DNA of 64,000 bases from assembly GCA_963693365.1 (NCBI GenBank), contig CAVNZM010000004.1, positions 186,001 through 250,000 of the forward strand, given 5' to 3'. The notes under the pieces were generated by a model. It was not told the DNA's origin. It saw only the letters and a program-made list of their open reading frames with translations, and ran no database searches. A program made the translations under genes and the position numbers. The first letter of the stretch is position 1; every line of letters starts with the position of its first letter. This document shows, in pieces, positions 1 through 12,969 of the stretch. The DNA is from Amoebidium appalachense. Its lineage: Eukaryota > Ichthyosporea.

Positions 1-119
1 TTTCACTTGAACATGAGTAGGTCACCCGTCTTGATCAGAGACGAGCAGGGTTGCTTATGCAGGCAAGGGCAGTGGGAAAGGCCGGGGGTTAAAGTTGCAG
101 CAGTAAGCAGAAGCAAGAA

Positions 120-5044
<4,925 letters not shown>

Positions 5045-6132
5045 GGTGGCGGTGAATTCTCTGTACAGTCACGCGTAGAGGGGCAAAGTTAGACTAAGAG
5101 TTTGCTGGTTTGTAGCTCCTATATATGGCCTTTGCTATGTTTCGCCACCTCCTTTCAACTAAGAATCGACAAAGTGTGACCAAGAGCAGGGAGGCTCGCA
5201 TCGTGAAATATTTTCGTGGTAAACGGTTCCCGGCTGGGCAGAACATTAAATGACTTTTGGCCAATTAAAAATTACATCTAGACAGCCTACCTGTACGTAG
5301 TGACTATGCTTACATATGGCAGTGTCGTTTCCCTGCAGTTTAAATTCCTTAAACAGAAAAAAAAAAAACAAGCACATGTATATACAAATAACATATAGTA
5401 TCATAAAAATTGGTGCCAAGTTTTTTTGTATGAGACCAATTTAGATTTACTAATTGAGAATCTCAATGTGTTTGCTACGCTCTAGAGAGATCCAGCCAGG
5501 CGAACTGGCGAAATGTAGGGTTGAGTGATCGACGGTCATATACCAAATCCTGCTTATAATGCTTAAAATCAATAATCTGAATAGAAAAGGGGTTTTGCTC
5601 CATTAGTAAATTAATTTGATAAACAAAGCGACAAGCAATTTTTGTATAAGCAACATGGGGTGTCCGGCGCCTATTTCGTAGCGAAAACAGGCAAAAACCA
5701 TTATTTCATCATAGACGATCGACCTCGAGGCAAGGTGGTAAGGCTATGCAAGACGAGGCGTTGTCGGAGCACCCCGACTGCTTATATCATTTTTGCGCGT
5801 CTTTTTATTTCCTGAAACTTTTTCTTATGGACGAAAACCAACTTTATAGGTAAAATCAGGGCCTAACTGCTTTTGAGAGGCTGTCGGTCTGAGATTTTGG
5901 CCTGTCACCGCTTGAGCGGCCCTTACCTTGGCCCTTACTTTTGGCGCAACCAATCACAAGATTCGAATTGTTCCGGTGAGCCATATAAGGTTAGGCAGAT
6001 ATTTGAAAAAAAACATTTTTGCTTCATTCTGATTGGTTGTCACACCACGGGGTTTCCCGATTGTTCTTCGAATGACATTTGCTATCACTATCAGACAGTT
6101 CTCCAATATCAGAACAGAAAACGGTCTCTACC
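5045..6132. other. Gene-free AT-rich spacer upstream of Rab6
   Basis: About 1.1 kb upstream of the Rab6 start. It is AT-rich with short A and T runs and ATTGG/CCAAT boxes near 5951 and 6029, and has no convincing open frame. It should contain the Rab6 promoter, but I cannot point to a specific element. Nothing else seen. Confidence 0.5.
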
Positions 6133-6230
6133 CAGATGGCCAGATGGCCAGGTCAAATTCAGTGTGTGGAAAAAGGTGGATAAAACGGGATAAAACGGTG
6201 AGCAAAATGATCTGGCCATCTGGCCATGTG
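6133..6230. repeat. Imperfect inverted repeat built on TGGCCA
   Basis: The arm at 6133-6151 (CAGATGGCCAGATGGCCAG) and the arm at 6212-6230 are reverse complements at 17 of 19 positions, separated by 60 bases. Each arm is itself a short tandem of a GATGGCCA-like unit, so the region could form a hairpin or be the core of a small non-autonomous element. No gene here. Confidence 0.55.
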
Positions 6231-6279
6231 GCCATGGAATCTCTATATCTAAAAATAGCTGCCACTGCGCCGGGGCGTG

Positions 6280-6680
6280 GTTCCGGGAGGCAGGGGAGGC
6301 AGGGGGGGCACACGTGCAGGGGAGGCAGGGGGGGCACACGTGCAGGGGAGGCAGGGGGGACACTCACTGCCACCACTGGGGGCCGTGGTTCCGGCAGCAG
6401 GGGGGGCAGGGGGGCAGGGGAGGCACACGTGCACAGGAGGCTGGGGAGAGTGGGGGAACCATGGTTGTGTGTATGGCTGAGTTAAGACCATTTGTTCATG
6501 TAGCACGATCTTCTAGCATGCACGTGTTGGAATGCCACCACTGGGGGGCCTGGTTCCGGCAGGCAGGGGGGCTGGGGGGCCACCCAGTGTGTGGGTGTGC
6601 ATGTGGCAGGGGAGCAGGGGGGCAGGGGAGCAGGGGAGCAGGGGGGACTGGGGAGCAGGGGGGCTGGGGAGACTGGCATG
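6280..6680 (+). repeat. G-rich minisatellites (GGGGAGGCAGGGGGGGCACACGT and GGGGAGCAGGGG types)
   Basis: Two G-rich minisatellite patches, roughly 6285-6445 and 6600-6680. The first has a roughly 24-base unit containing GGCAGGGGGGGCACACGTGCA; the second a 10-base GGGGAGCAGG-like unit. Open frames across them, such as one at 6314-6730, have Gly/Arg/Gln-rich repeat composition and are not considered genes. The runs of G could form quadruplexes. Confidence 0.7.
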
Positions 6681-6748
6681 CCACTCACGGGGAGGATAGT
6701 GTATGTTGGCACGTGGGGGTGTGTGGGTGATAAAGGCAGAAGCCACAA

Positions 6749-7060
6749 CACGTGTGGTGTCTAAACAGCCTATAGGCATGCTCCGTGTGCAGGCACCAAT
6801 TTCTACCCTCTTCTGGTTGGTGCCAAGAGGCAGCTCCCTACACGTGTGGTGTCTAAACAGCCTATAGGCATGCTCCGTGTGCAGGGCACAATTTCTACCC
6901 TCTTCTGGTTGGTGCCAAGAGGCAGTGCCCTACACGTGTGGTGTCTAAACAGCCTATAGGCATGCTCCGTGTGCAGGGCACAATTTCTACCCTCTTCTGG
7001 TTGGTGCCAAGAGGCAGTGCCCTACACGTGTGGTGTCTAAACAGCCTATAGGCATGCTCC
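6749..7060 (+). repeat. 92-bp tandem repeat, about 3.4 copies, left boundary of a 3.6-kb block
   Basis: The unit starts with CACGTGTGGTGTCTAAACAG and begins at 6749, 6841, 6933 and 7025, an exact 92-base period. It also contains GCATGCTCCGTGTGCAGG and TTCTACCCTCTTCTGGTTGG. About one and a half copies occur in the opposite orientation at 10248-10391, so the two sets bracket 6749-10391 as inverted repeats. This is the arrangement expected of a mobile element with subterminal repeats, though no transposase was recognised inside. Confidence 0.85.
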
Positions 7061-7269
7061 GTGTGCAGGGCACTAATTTGTTGTGCCTTCCTTTTTTGGT
7101 TAGATCTATACCCGGCCAATGGTTAGCAGCCACGGGTTTGTTTTCATCAAGCTTAGACGTGATACTTTGCCAACCATCAAGGCCGTTTGAGTGACAATGA
7201 CCGTTGATTGGTCAGATCTATCCCATTGAGCCTTGGCACCATTGCTGTAAGCTGCTTTGTACCATGGCA

Positions 7270-7277
7270 TATAAAAG
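7270..7277 (+). promoter_or_regulatory. TATA box of the 7373 ORF
   Basis: TATAAAAG followed by CAGC, about 96 bases before the ATG at 7373. It is close to the AAGGTATAAAAGnAGC box in front of many viral genes further right, but here it is preceded by GGCA rather than AAGG. Confidence 0.55.
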
Positions 7278-7372
7278 CAGCACACACGGTCACATTCACT
7301 CATTTCAACACTGACACTCAATAGTAAAAGGCGACACACAACAAACTTGTTTTTCAAACACTCACACGAAAC

Positions 7373-8536
7373 ATGGATTCTTTGAAAGAGGAGCTTCAAC
7401 AGCTGCAGAAGCGCTTTGATTTTCTGTACACGGACCATTCGTCTCGCTTAACGGCCCTGCACACCGACCTCATCAGCCTCCGCAGTCAAGTGACCAATGA
7501 GAATGCTGCGCGTACCCCCCGACCCCCCCAACCCCAGCCCTCTGATGTAGAGGCACGACTGAGGGCAGCCGAAGAGCAGATCAAGACCCTGCAGGCCGAG
7601 CTTGCCAGCCTGCAACGGGCTGCAGCACCCCGTCGGGATGGCCAGGTGGCCTATGAAAGCTACATTTTCAGTGGCCCTCGCAAGACTACCATTGCCGCCA
7701 ACACCACCACTGTGACTGCTGACCCCACCCCTGCCGCCAACACCACCACTGTGACTGCCCCCACCCCTGTCGCAAAGACCGCCCCTGTGACTGCCCCCAC
7801 CCCTGCCGCAAAGACCACCCCTGTGACTGCCCCCACCCCTGTCGCAAAGACCGCCCCTGTGACTGCCCCCACCCCTGCCGCCAAGACCACTCCTGCCAAG
7901 ACCACCCCTACCACCAAGACCACTCCTGCCAAGACCACCCCTACCACCAAGACCACTCCTGCCAAGACCACCCCTACCACCAAGACCACTCCTGCCAAGA
8001 CCACCCCTGCCGCTAAGCCCAGGCCCAAGCACACCAAAACACCTGAGACTTCGTTGCATGACCATACGATGGACCTCGATGCACAGCTAACTAGTGTGAG
8101 GGGGGAGCTCCAGAATGCTCGAGAGCGTGTCAAAGAGGCAAAGGCGGCTGAAGATGAAATGGCGGAGGGCCTGGCCATTGCTGCTGTGTGTGCAGCCCAA
8201 AACACCATAAAAAGCATCCGAAGGAAGATTCTGCGACGGGAGAAGAACTTGAAGGCATACACAGGTGGTAATGAGTCTGTCTCTTCACCTGCCTCACCCG
8301 CCAAACGCGTCCATGATCAATGTGATTGGGACTCAGATGAAGCATTCAACCCCAAGCGGCTCAAACGACGGGCAAATCAGGTACTCGATGATATGACAGA
8401 TGACGAATCTGCGTCTGATCGTGAGTCGGTCTTGTATGACCGCAAACCTGAACCCAAACATAAACAAACTGAAGAAATTCCCCTCATTGATCTTGACCAG
8501 GAAGAGTTTGACCAGTATGAGCATGAGATGTACTGA
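7373..8536 (+). CDS. Hypothetical coiled-coil protein with Thr/Pro/Lys repeats (387 aa)
   Basis: Not recognised. Residues 1-40 and 60-85 are predicted coiled coil (LKEELQQLQKRF; ARLRAAEEQIKTLQAELASL). Residues about 115-220 form a low-complexity region of nearly perfect repeats, first of a TTPVTAPTPAAK type and then of a TTPAKTTPTTK type. A second coiled coil follows (about 230-290), then a basic KRLKRRA patch that may be a nuclear localisation signal, and an acidic tail ending in EEFDQYEHEMY. The start follows a TATA box and a 5' leader; no other ATG competes. It lies inside the inverted-repeat block with the 9851 ORF, also a coiled coil. It could be a structural or DNA-binding accessory protein of that element; function unknown. 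Confidence 0.7.
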   Translation: MDSLKEELQQLQKRFDFLYTDHSSRLTALHTDLISLRSQVTNENAARTPRPPQPQPSDVEARLRAAEEQIKTLQAELASLQRAAAPRRDGQVAYESYIFSGPRKTTIAANTTTVTADPTPAANTTTVTAPTPVAKTAPVTAPTPAAKTTPVTAPTPVAKTAPVTAPTPAAKTTPAKTTPTTKTTPAKTTPTTKTTPAKTTPTTKTTPAKTTPAAKPRPKHTKTPETSLHDHTMDLDAQLTSVRGELQNARERVKEAKAAEDEMAEGLAIAAVCAAQNTIKSIRRKILRREKNLKAYTGGNESVSSPASPAKRVHDQCDWDSDEAFNPKRLKRRANQVLDDMTDDESASDRESVLYDRKPEPKHKQTEEIPLIDLDQEEFDQYEHEMY

Positions 8537-8933
8537 TTTGATTGGTCGACTAAGTGGCATTCTCTTTTGATTTGTATTTGAATTGATCGGTCTTGATTTA
8601 TTTGTTTCTTTTCTCTTTTAGTTTGTATTTGAATATACTCGGTCCAAGTTGATTTGTTCTTTATAATCTGACTAGACTATCATGTACGTACTTACTCTTT
8701 TTCTATACAATCACTTGTGTTCATATTAAAGGATTCTGTGTACGTGGACCACGGAAACATACACCATTTTTTGCAGTGCTTCATGCTATAAAATAACCAT
8801 GAGAGACACAAACAAATACACTAAGTGTGTACACGTCTACCCATAGGCCCAAGTGTTGACATGTCTGCCCACAGTTCCCTAAGGCTTAAAGCACACATCT
8901 GCCTGTATGCCATAAACTTTACTTTCACCACAA

Positions 8934-9530
8934 GACACCCACCTAAGTACACTCTGCACCACCCTAAGTACACTGTGGTGCACAGCCCCACCCTAAGTAC
9001 ACATCTGCACCACCCTAAGTACACTGTGGTGCACAGCCCCACCCTAAGTACACATCTGCACCACCCTAAGTACACTGTGGTGCACAGCCCCACCCTAAGT
9101 ACACGTCTGCACCACCCTAAGTACACTGTGGTGCACAGCCCCACCCTAAGTACACATCTGCACCACCCTAAGTACACTGTGGTGCACAGCCCCACCCTAA
9201 GTACACGTCTGCACCACCCTAAGTACATGTCTGCACCACCCTAAGTACACTGTGGTGCACAGCCCCACCCTAAGTACACGTCTGCACCACCCTAAGTACA
9301 CGTCTGCACCACCCTAAGTACACGTCTGCACCACCCTAAGTAGACTGTGGTGCACAGCCCCACCCTAAGTACACGTCTGCACCACCCTAAGTACACGTCT
9401 GCACCACCCTAAGTACACGTCTGCACCACCCTAAGTACAGGCACCACCCTAAGTACAGGCACCACCCTAAGTACAGGCACCACCCTAAGTACAGGCACCA
9501 CCCTAAGTACAGGCACCACCCTAAGTACAA
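8934..9530 (+). repeat. Nested tandem array based on CACCCTAAGTACA
   Basis: Three unit sizes share the core CACCCTAAGTACA: a roughly 51-base unit holding CTGTGGTGCACAGCCC, a 22-base unit with CGTCTGCAC, and an 18-base unit with GGCAC at the right end (about 9437-9530). The units shorten from left to right. Frames across it are open on both strands only because the repeat lacks stops; I do not call them genes. Confidence 0.85.
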
Positions 9531-9544
9531 TATGCACGCTGGAT

Positions 9545-9800
9545 ACAAATGGCTTGGTGTGTGTGTGTGTGTGTGTTTTATTTTGCATTGTGTAAGGGGC
9601 GCTTTTTTTTGTTCACACTGCTTTACTTCGTGTAAATAATCAGTGGCGAGTTTTTTTTAGTTCACGGTGTGTTTGCGCATCATAGGATTTTGCTTTATTT
9701 TGCACTGTGTAAGAGGGACGGTTTTTTTGGGTCACACTTTTGCTTCGTAAAAATAAGAGGGACGTTTTTTTTTGTTCACACTGCTTTGCTTCGTGGATAG
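9545..9800 (+). repeat. Short GT tract and diverged ~60-base T-rich repeats
   Basis: A (GT)n run at about 9558-9576 is followed by three or four diverged copies of a segment with a T8 run, GTTCACACTGCTTT and CTTCGTG. It lies directly upstream of the 9851 ORF and may contain its promoter; no clear TATA box was seen. Confidence 0.5.
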
Positions 9801-9850
9801 AAAGATAGAAAAACTAAACACCTCCTGCCCAACCGGCTGCAAACGACACA

Positions 9851-10195
9851 ATGGATGAAACAGATACACAGCGCCAAGATGCACACACCAAGCAGCTGCA
9901 AGAGACCAACAAGATGCTGAAGGAGGCCAACGAGGGGCTGCACGGGCTGATCCAGCAGCTGAGGGAGTTGAACAACGACATGGACAAGGACAACGACGCG
10001 CTGCGCACAATTAACAAGAACCAGCGGGAGGTGATCAAGGGCCTGCAAGAGGAGCGCAACAAGGTGTGCGAAGAGAACAAGAATTTGGTGGTGGAGAACC
10101 AAGAGCTGCAGCTGGAAAACGACAAGCTGAAGAAGCAAAAGGACTTTCTACGGGCCTGTCTCATACGGCTGGGCCAGTCCGCTAAGACTCCATGA
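9851..10195 (+). CDS. Hypothetical all-coiled-coil protein (114 aa)
   Basis: Not recognised. Almost the whole protein is one heptad-repeat coiled coil (LKEANEGLHGLIQQLREL; NKNLVVENQELQLENDKLKK) with a short hydrophobic tail. No catalytic motif. The ATG at 9851 is the first in frame after a stop-rich stretch. It is the second gene of the 6749-10391 block and may pair with the coiled-coil protein at 7373-8536; that is inference from shared fold type and position only. Confidence 0.65.
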   Translation: MDETDTQRQDAHTKQLQETNKMLKEANEGLHGLIQQLRELNNDMDKDNDALRTINKNQREVIKGLQEERNKVCEENKNLVVENQELQLENDKLKKQKDFLRACLIRLGQSAKTP

Positions 10196-10247
10196 AACGG
10201 ATTGATACAATCATGAGGGATAACACTTGCGAGTGATTTCAGAATAC

Positions 10248-10391
10248 CAGAAGAGGGTAGAAATCAGTGCCCTGCACACAGAGCATGCCTATAGGCTGTT
10301 TAGACACCACACGTGTAGGGCACTGCCTCTTGGCACCAACCAGAAGAGGGCAGAAATCAGTGCCCTGCACACGGGGCATGCCTATAGGCAG
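10248..10391 (-). repeat. Inverted copies of the 92-bp repeat, right boundary of the block
   Basis: About one and a half units of the repeat found at 6749-7060, in reverse complement (CCAGAAGAGGGTAGAAAT, CCTATAGGCTGTTTAGACAC). Together with the left array it frames a 3.6-kb segment. The left array has more copies, so unequal expansion has occurred. Confidence 0.85.
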
Positions 10392-10398
10392 TGATGGG

Positions 10399-10535
10399 GT
10401 GAGTAGGATGAGTAGCTTGAGTACCTACTCATCTGGTCTCCCCCCGGGTGTTCCAATTTCCTTTTGGATTGAGATTTAGGTATACCCGTAGCCCACAGTA
10501 GATGAGTACGTACTCATTCTACTCATCCTACTCAC
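10399..10535. mobile_element. MITE-like palindrome with 17-bp perfect inverted ends
   Basis: GTGAGTAGGATGAGTAG at 10399-10415 is the exact reverse complement of 10519-10535. Further GAGTA/TACTC motifs lie inside (10418-10430, 10501-10515) and to the right up to 10670. The 137-base unit has no coding capacity. It fits a miniature inverted-repeat element or a strong cruciform, placed directly next to the 92-bp repeats. No target-site duplication could be assigned with confidence. Confidence 0.55.
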
Positions 10536-10865
10536 TATATGACAATTGCATATTTTTATACCTAAAAAGGAAACCTTTACCATATTTGGGTGAGTAACAT
10601 CTAGTGGGGGAAACTTGTCTGTGTTACTCAGAATGAGTACCCTGAGTAAGATATTGTTACTCATGAAACAAATAAAAAACCATTAATTTTATGCTCAGAG
10701 TAACTTGAATTCAGGGCAAAGGAAAACGTTGGCTTTTTTACAAATTTGTGTGCGCACACACAAGCATGCGCTCGGACGACACGTTGGGTGTGGCCCTGCT
10801 TATATACGCGTGCTGCACCATCCGGGGCGCAGTCGCACACACACACGCACTGCGAGATACCTGCA

Positions 10866-11384
10866 TTATTCTCTACACTGCCGCCTATTTTTCTGTACTG
10901 ATTCATATAACTGCAGCGACAGAATGTCGCACCCCATGTCATGCCAAAGGAAGTCCTTCAAAAAGTCGATTCGCAGAAGGGTTGTTCGTTTTCTCTTTGC
11001 CTCCATGGGGACAGCTCGTCCCTCGCTCATGCCCTCCTCCTCCGTCGGATCCCTCGGTGGCAGCAGCGACAGCGTGGTGTCCCAGCGCTCCCAGGTCAGC
11101 CGAAACGACTTGCCCCAATCCAGGTCGATGGTCACCGCATCCCCGGCCCCCTCCAGTGGACACGTCGAAAACACCAGGTGGTTGAGTCCAGTCCTGTTCG
11201 ACGTTTCCACCGACTGCAGCGGCAGCATCGTGTCCGACAGCATCGTGTCGCCCTTGCCGAGTCTTGCGTGGAGCTGTAGCGGCCGGCTTGCCACCCTCCC
11301 GGCGCCGTTCGAGTCGAACGTCATGTTGGATACAAGCAGCGACAGCCGATTGACAAATAGCTTCAGGTCCTGCTCAAAAGCCAT
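10866..11384 (-). CDS. Hypothetical protein (172 aa), viral promoter
   Basis: Not recognised. It starts MAFEQDLKLFVNRLSLL and ends with a charged segment. There are no membrane segments or known motifs. The ATG at 11384 is chosen because a TATA box lies 52 bases upstream on the same strand, at the spacing typical of the viral genes here. High third-position GC supports coding. It is the leftmost gene with the viral promoter type after the repeat block, so the viral region probably begins near here. Confidence 0.6.
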   Translation of the reverse strand: MAFEQDLKLFVNRLSLLVSNMTFDSNGAGRVASRPLQLHARLGKGDTMLSDTMLPLQSVETSNRTGLNHLVFSTCPLEGAGDAVTIDLDWGKSFRLTWERWDTTLSLLPPRDPTEEEGMSEGRAVPMEAKRKRTTLLRIDFLKDFLWHDMGCDILSLQLYESVQKNRRQCRE

Positions 11385-11759
11385 GGTCGGTTCTGGTGCA
11401 GATGCAGACTGGCAGCTCCCCGTGTCAGACACACGCTTTTATACCCTCCAGAGTCCCCGCCTGCGTCGGCGCACACTCATTCGCAAGGTGCCAGTTCTCG
11501 AGGCGCTGCATGACCACGAGTGCGCGCTTGCGTGTTTCGGTGTGTGTGTACGTGGGCCCGAATCGGAGTGTGAGGTGCTGAGCGTGCGCTGTTGCACAAG
11601 CATGTGGACCGCAGGTGTGCGACCGGGAGACATTGTGGTGGCGTGCGAGATCAAGCGCGCGGAGCCCGGGTGGCGCAAGGTGTATCTCGAGCTCGAGGAG
11701 GGCGCGTGGACCAGCAACCAATGTGCCGCAGGGTGTAAGCGGAGAAAGTGGTTTCACTA
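11383..11759 (+). CDS. Possible small protein ending CKRRKWFH (52-125 aa)
   Basis: The frame from about 11450 to 11759 has strongly GC-ending codons and reads as a plausible protein (GDIVVACEIKRAEPGW). The start is unclear: an ATG at 11383 would overlap the divergent gene's start and promoter, and an ATG at 11601 would give only 52 residues. The opposite strand is also open here (11425-11757) but has poor composition. Function unknown. Confidence 0.3.
11436..11443 (-). promoter_or_regulatory. TATA box of the 11384 gene
   Basis: Read on the minus strand: GGAGGGTATAAAAGCG. It matches the recurring viral box and lies 52 bases before the ATG at 11384. Confidence 0.7.
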
Positions 11760-11792
11760 GGAGAGGTCGCCCACAATTTTTGGGTGAACGTC

Positions 11793-11930
11793 ATGTCAAA
11801 ACGAAGAGGTCGGTCCAAAAAGAGGGGTCACAGACGTGCAAGGAAGTACGTCTATGCAGACGAGTTCATGCCAAAATACCGGAGACTGGTGCTCCGACAG
11901 AGTGTGCGAGTAAAGCGCCAAGCACATTGA
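11793..11930 (+). CDS. Small very basic protein (45 aa)
   Basis: Begins MSKRRGRSKKRGHRRARK; nearly half of the residues are Lys, Arg or His. This resembles the small basic DNA-condensing or nucleolar-targeting proteins of large DNA viruses, but no family can be named. The ATG at 11793 is preferred to the upstream one at 11748 because the basic domain begins there. Downstream (11931-12052) is AT-rich with a short direct repeat (TTGGATTTACATT...TATATTCACCCC). Confidence 0.5.
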   Translation: MSKRRGRSKKRGHRRARKYVYADEFMPKYRRLVLRQSVRVKRQAH

Positions 11931-12052
11931 TATTTTTATTTCTGTTGTTGGATTTACATTGTATATTCACCCCAATGTGAAGTTGCAAAACCATTATTTG
12001 GATCGTTGGATTTACATTATATATTCACCCCGAAACTGTTTAAGATTTTTTG

Positions 12053-12424
12053 CTATAAGGCATGCCCCACGTTGCCCGCGTTGCTCCAGGGGGTCCCCTC
12101 GTTCCACTCATCAAGGTCCGCACCCACCCCCTCGAACTCCTGGTTGCGGTTGCGCCCGTAGGCTCTGTCAAAGACACCCTCGCGCAGCGGCAGCCCTGCT
12201 GCCTCCACCACGTGGCCGACCTCTTTGAAAAAATAGTCAAGCCAGCGCTCACCCCAATCTTCAAGTGCTGTGCTCAGGTCCTCGGTGGTTGCGCCGCCCG
12301 GGGCCATGGTGGTGAACCACCATGTTCCTTCCGCATCCTCACCCGAGCACACCCTGTCCATGTACCTCGTCAGTGCGTCCTCCGTCTTGGCGCGCCCTAC
12401 GTCCCAGCGGTTTTTAGGTTCCAT
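12053..12424 (-). CDS. Hypothetical acidic protein (123 aa)
   Basis: Not recognised. Starts MEPKNRWDVGRAK and is rich in Glu, Asp and Trp (EDWGERWLDYFFKEVG). No signal peptide or membrane segment. It faces the 12505 gene head to head with about 80 bases between, so the two starts share one short promoter region. Codon use resembles neighbouring viral genes. Confidence 0.5.
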   Translation of the reverse strand: MEPKNRWDVGRAKTEDALTRYMDRVCSGEDAEGTWWFTTMAPGGATTEDLSTALEDWGERWLDYFFKEVGHVVEAAGLPLREGVFDRAYGRNRNQEFEGVGADLDEWNEGTPWSNAGNVGHAL

Positions 12425-12504
12425 TAGCACTGCGATGCATAATCTCTGTGTGTGCTCCCCGAGTTGCTGGGGAGGGGGCGCTCCAAACTATCTCTTCGGA
12501 AGGT

Positions 12505-12759
12505 ATGACTTCTCCGAACATTGCAAACCTGAGATTTGACAACCCGAGTAACTCGACAGTGCGCAGGGATGACATTGCCGCCGACCCGCACGAGTACCAC
12601 CTGACCATCGACAACAGCACGCGCTTCATGCTCTACATGGGCACTTCATTGGACGACCATGATGCACAGCTCAAGAGGGCTTCGATGTGGAGGGGCATAG
12701 CGCTTGCATGCATGGTGCTGCTCGTGCTGCTCGCCGGCGTGCTGGTGTACAGGTGGTAG
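12505..12759 (+). CDS. C-terminally anchored membrane protein (84 aa)
   Basis: The N-terminal part is polar (MTSPNIANLRFDNPSNST), followed near the end by one hydrophobic segment of about 20 residues (GIALACMVLLVLLAGVLVY) and the final RW. The arrangement is that of a tail-anchored protein, common among virion membrane proteins of large DNA viruses. Start at 12505, the first ATG consistent with the neighbouring divergent gene. Function unknown. Confidence 0.55.
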   Translation: MTSPNIANLRFDNPSNSTVRRDDIAADPHEYHLTIDNSTRFMLYMGTSLDDHDAQLKRASMWRGIALACMVLLVLLAGVLVYRW

Positions 12760-12920
12760 GGGTGGGGGGGGGTTCTCAGGTGGGCTGGTTGTTGCAGCGG
12801 TTGAAGCTGTTGAACCGTTGAGGCTGGGCGGGTCAACCCATACACACACAGACCTATCCCACTTCTCTATTGAATACCCCACCTTCAACAGCTTCAACAG
12901 CTTCAATTCTTCAACAAGGG

Positions 12921-12928
12921 TATAAAAG
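12921..12928 (+). promoter_or_regulatory. TATA box of helicase A
   Basis: AAGGGTATAAAAGGAGCAGG, a close match to the viral consensus, 42 bases before the ATG at 12970. An ATG at 12937 is only nine bases downstream of the box and so is unlikely to be used. Confidence 0.75.
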
Positions 12929-12969
12929 GAGCAGGCATGCTTTATTTTCTTCAGTCTATTGTAAGCATC

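Noticed and set aside
8821-9244. Open frames of 135-139 residues on both strands
   Set aside because: Both follow the CACCCTAAGTACA array, open because the 51-base unit lacks stops.
8934-9530. A CRISPR-like array of regularly spaced repeats
   Set aside because: The sequences between the cores are themselves repeated, unit length shrinks stepwise, there are no unique spacers and no cas genes, and the setting is eukaryotic.
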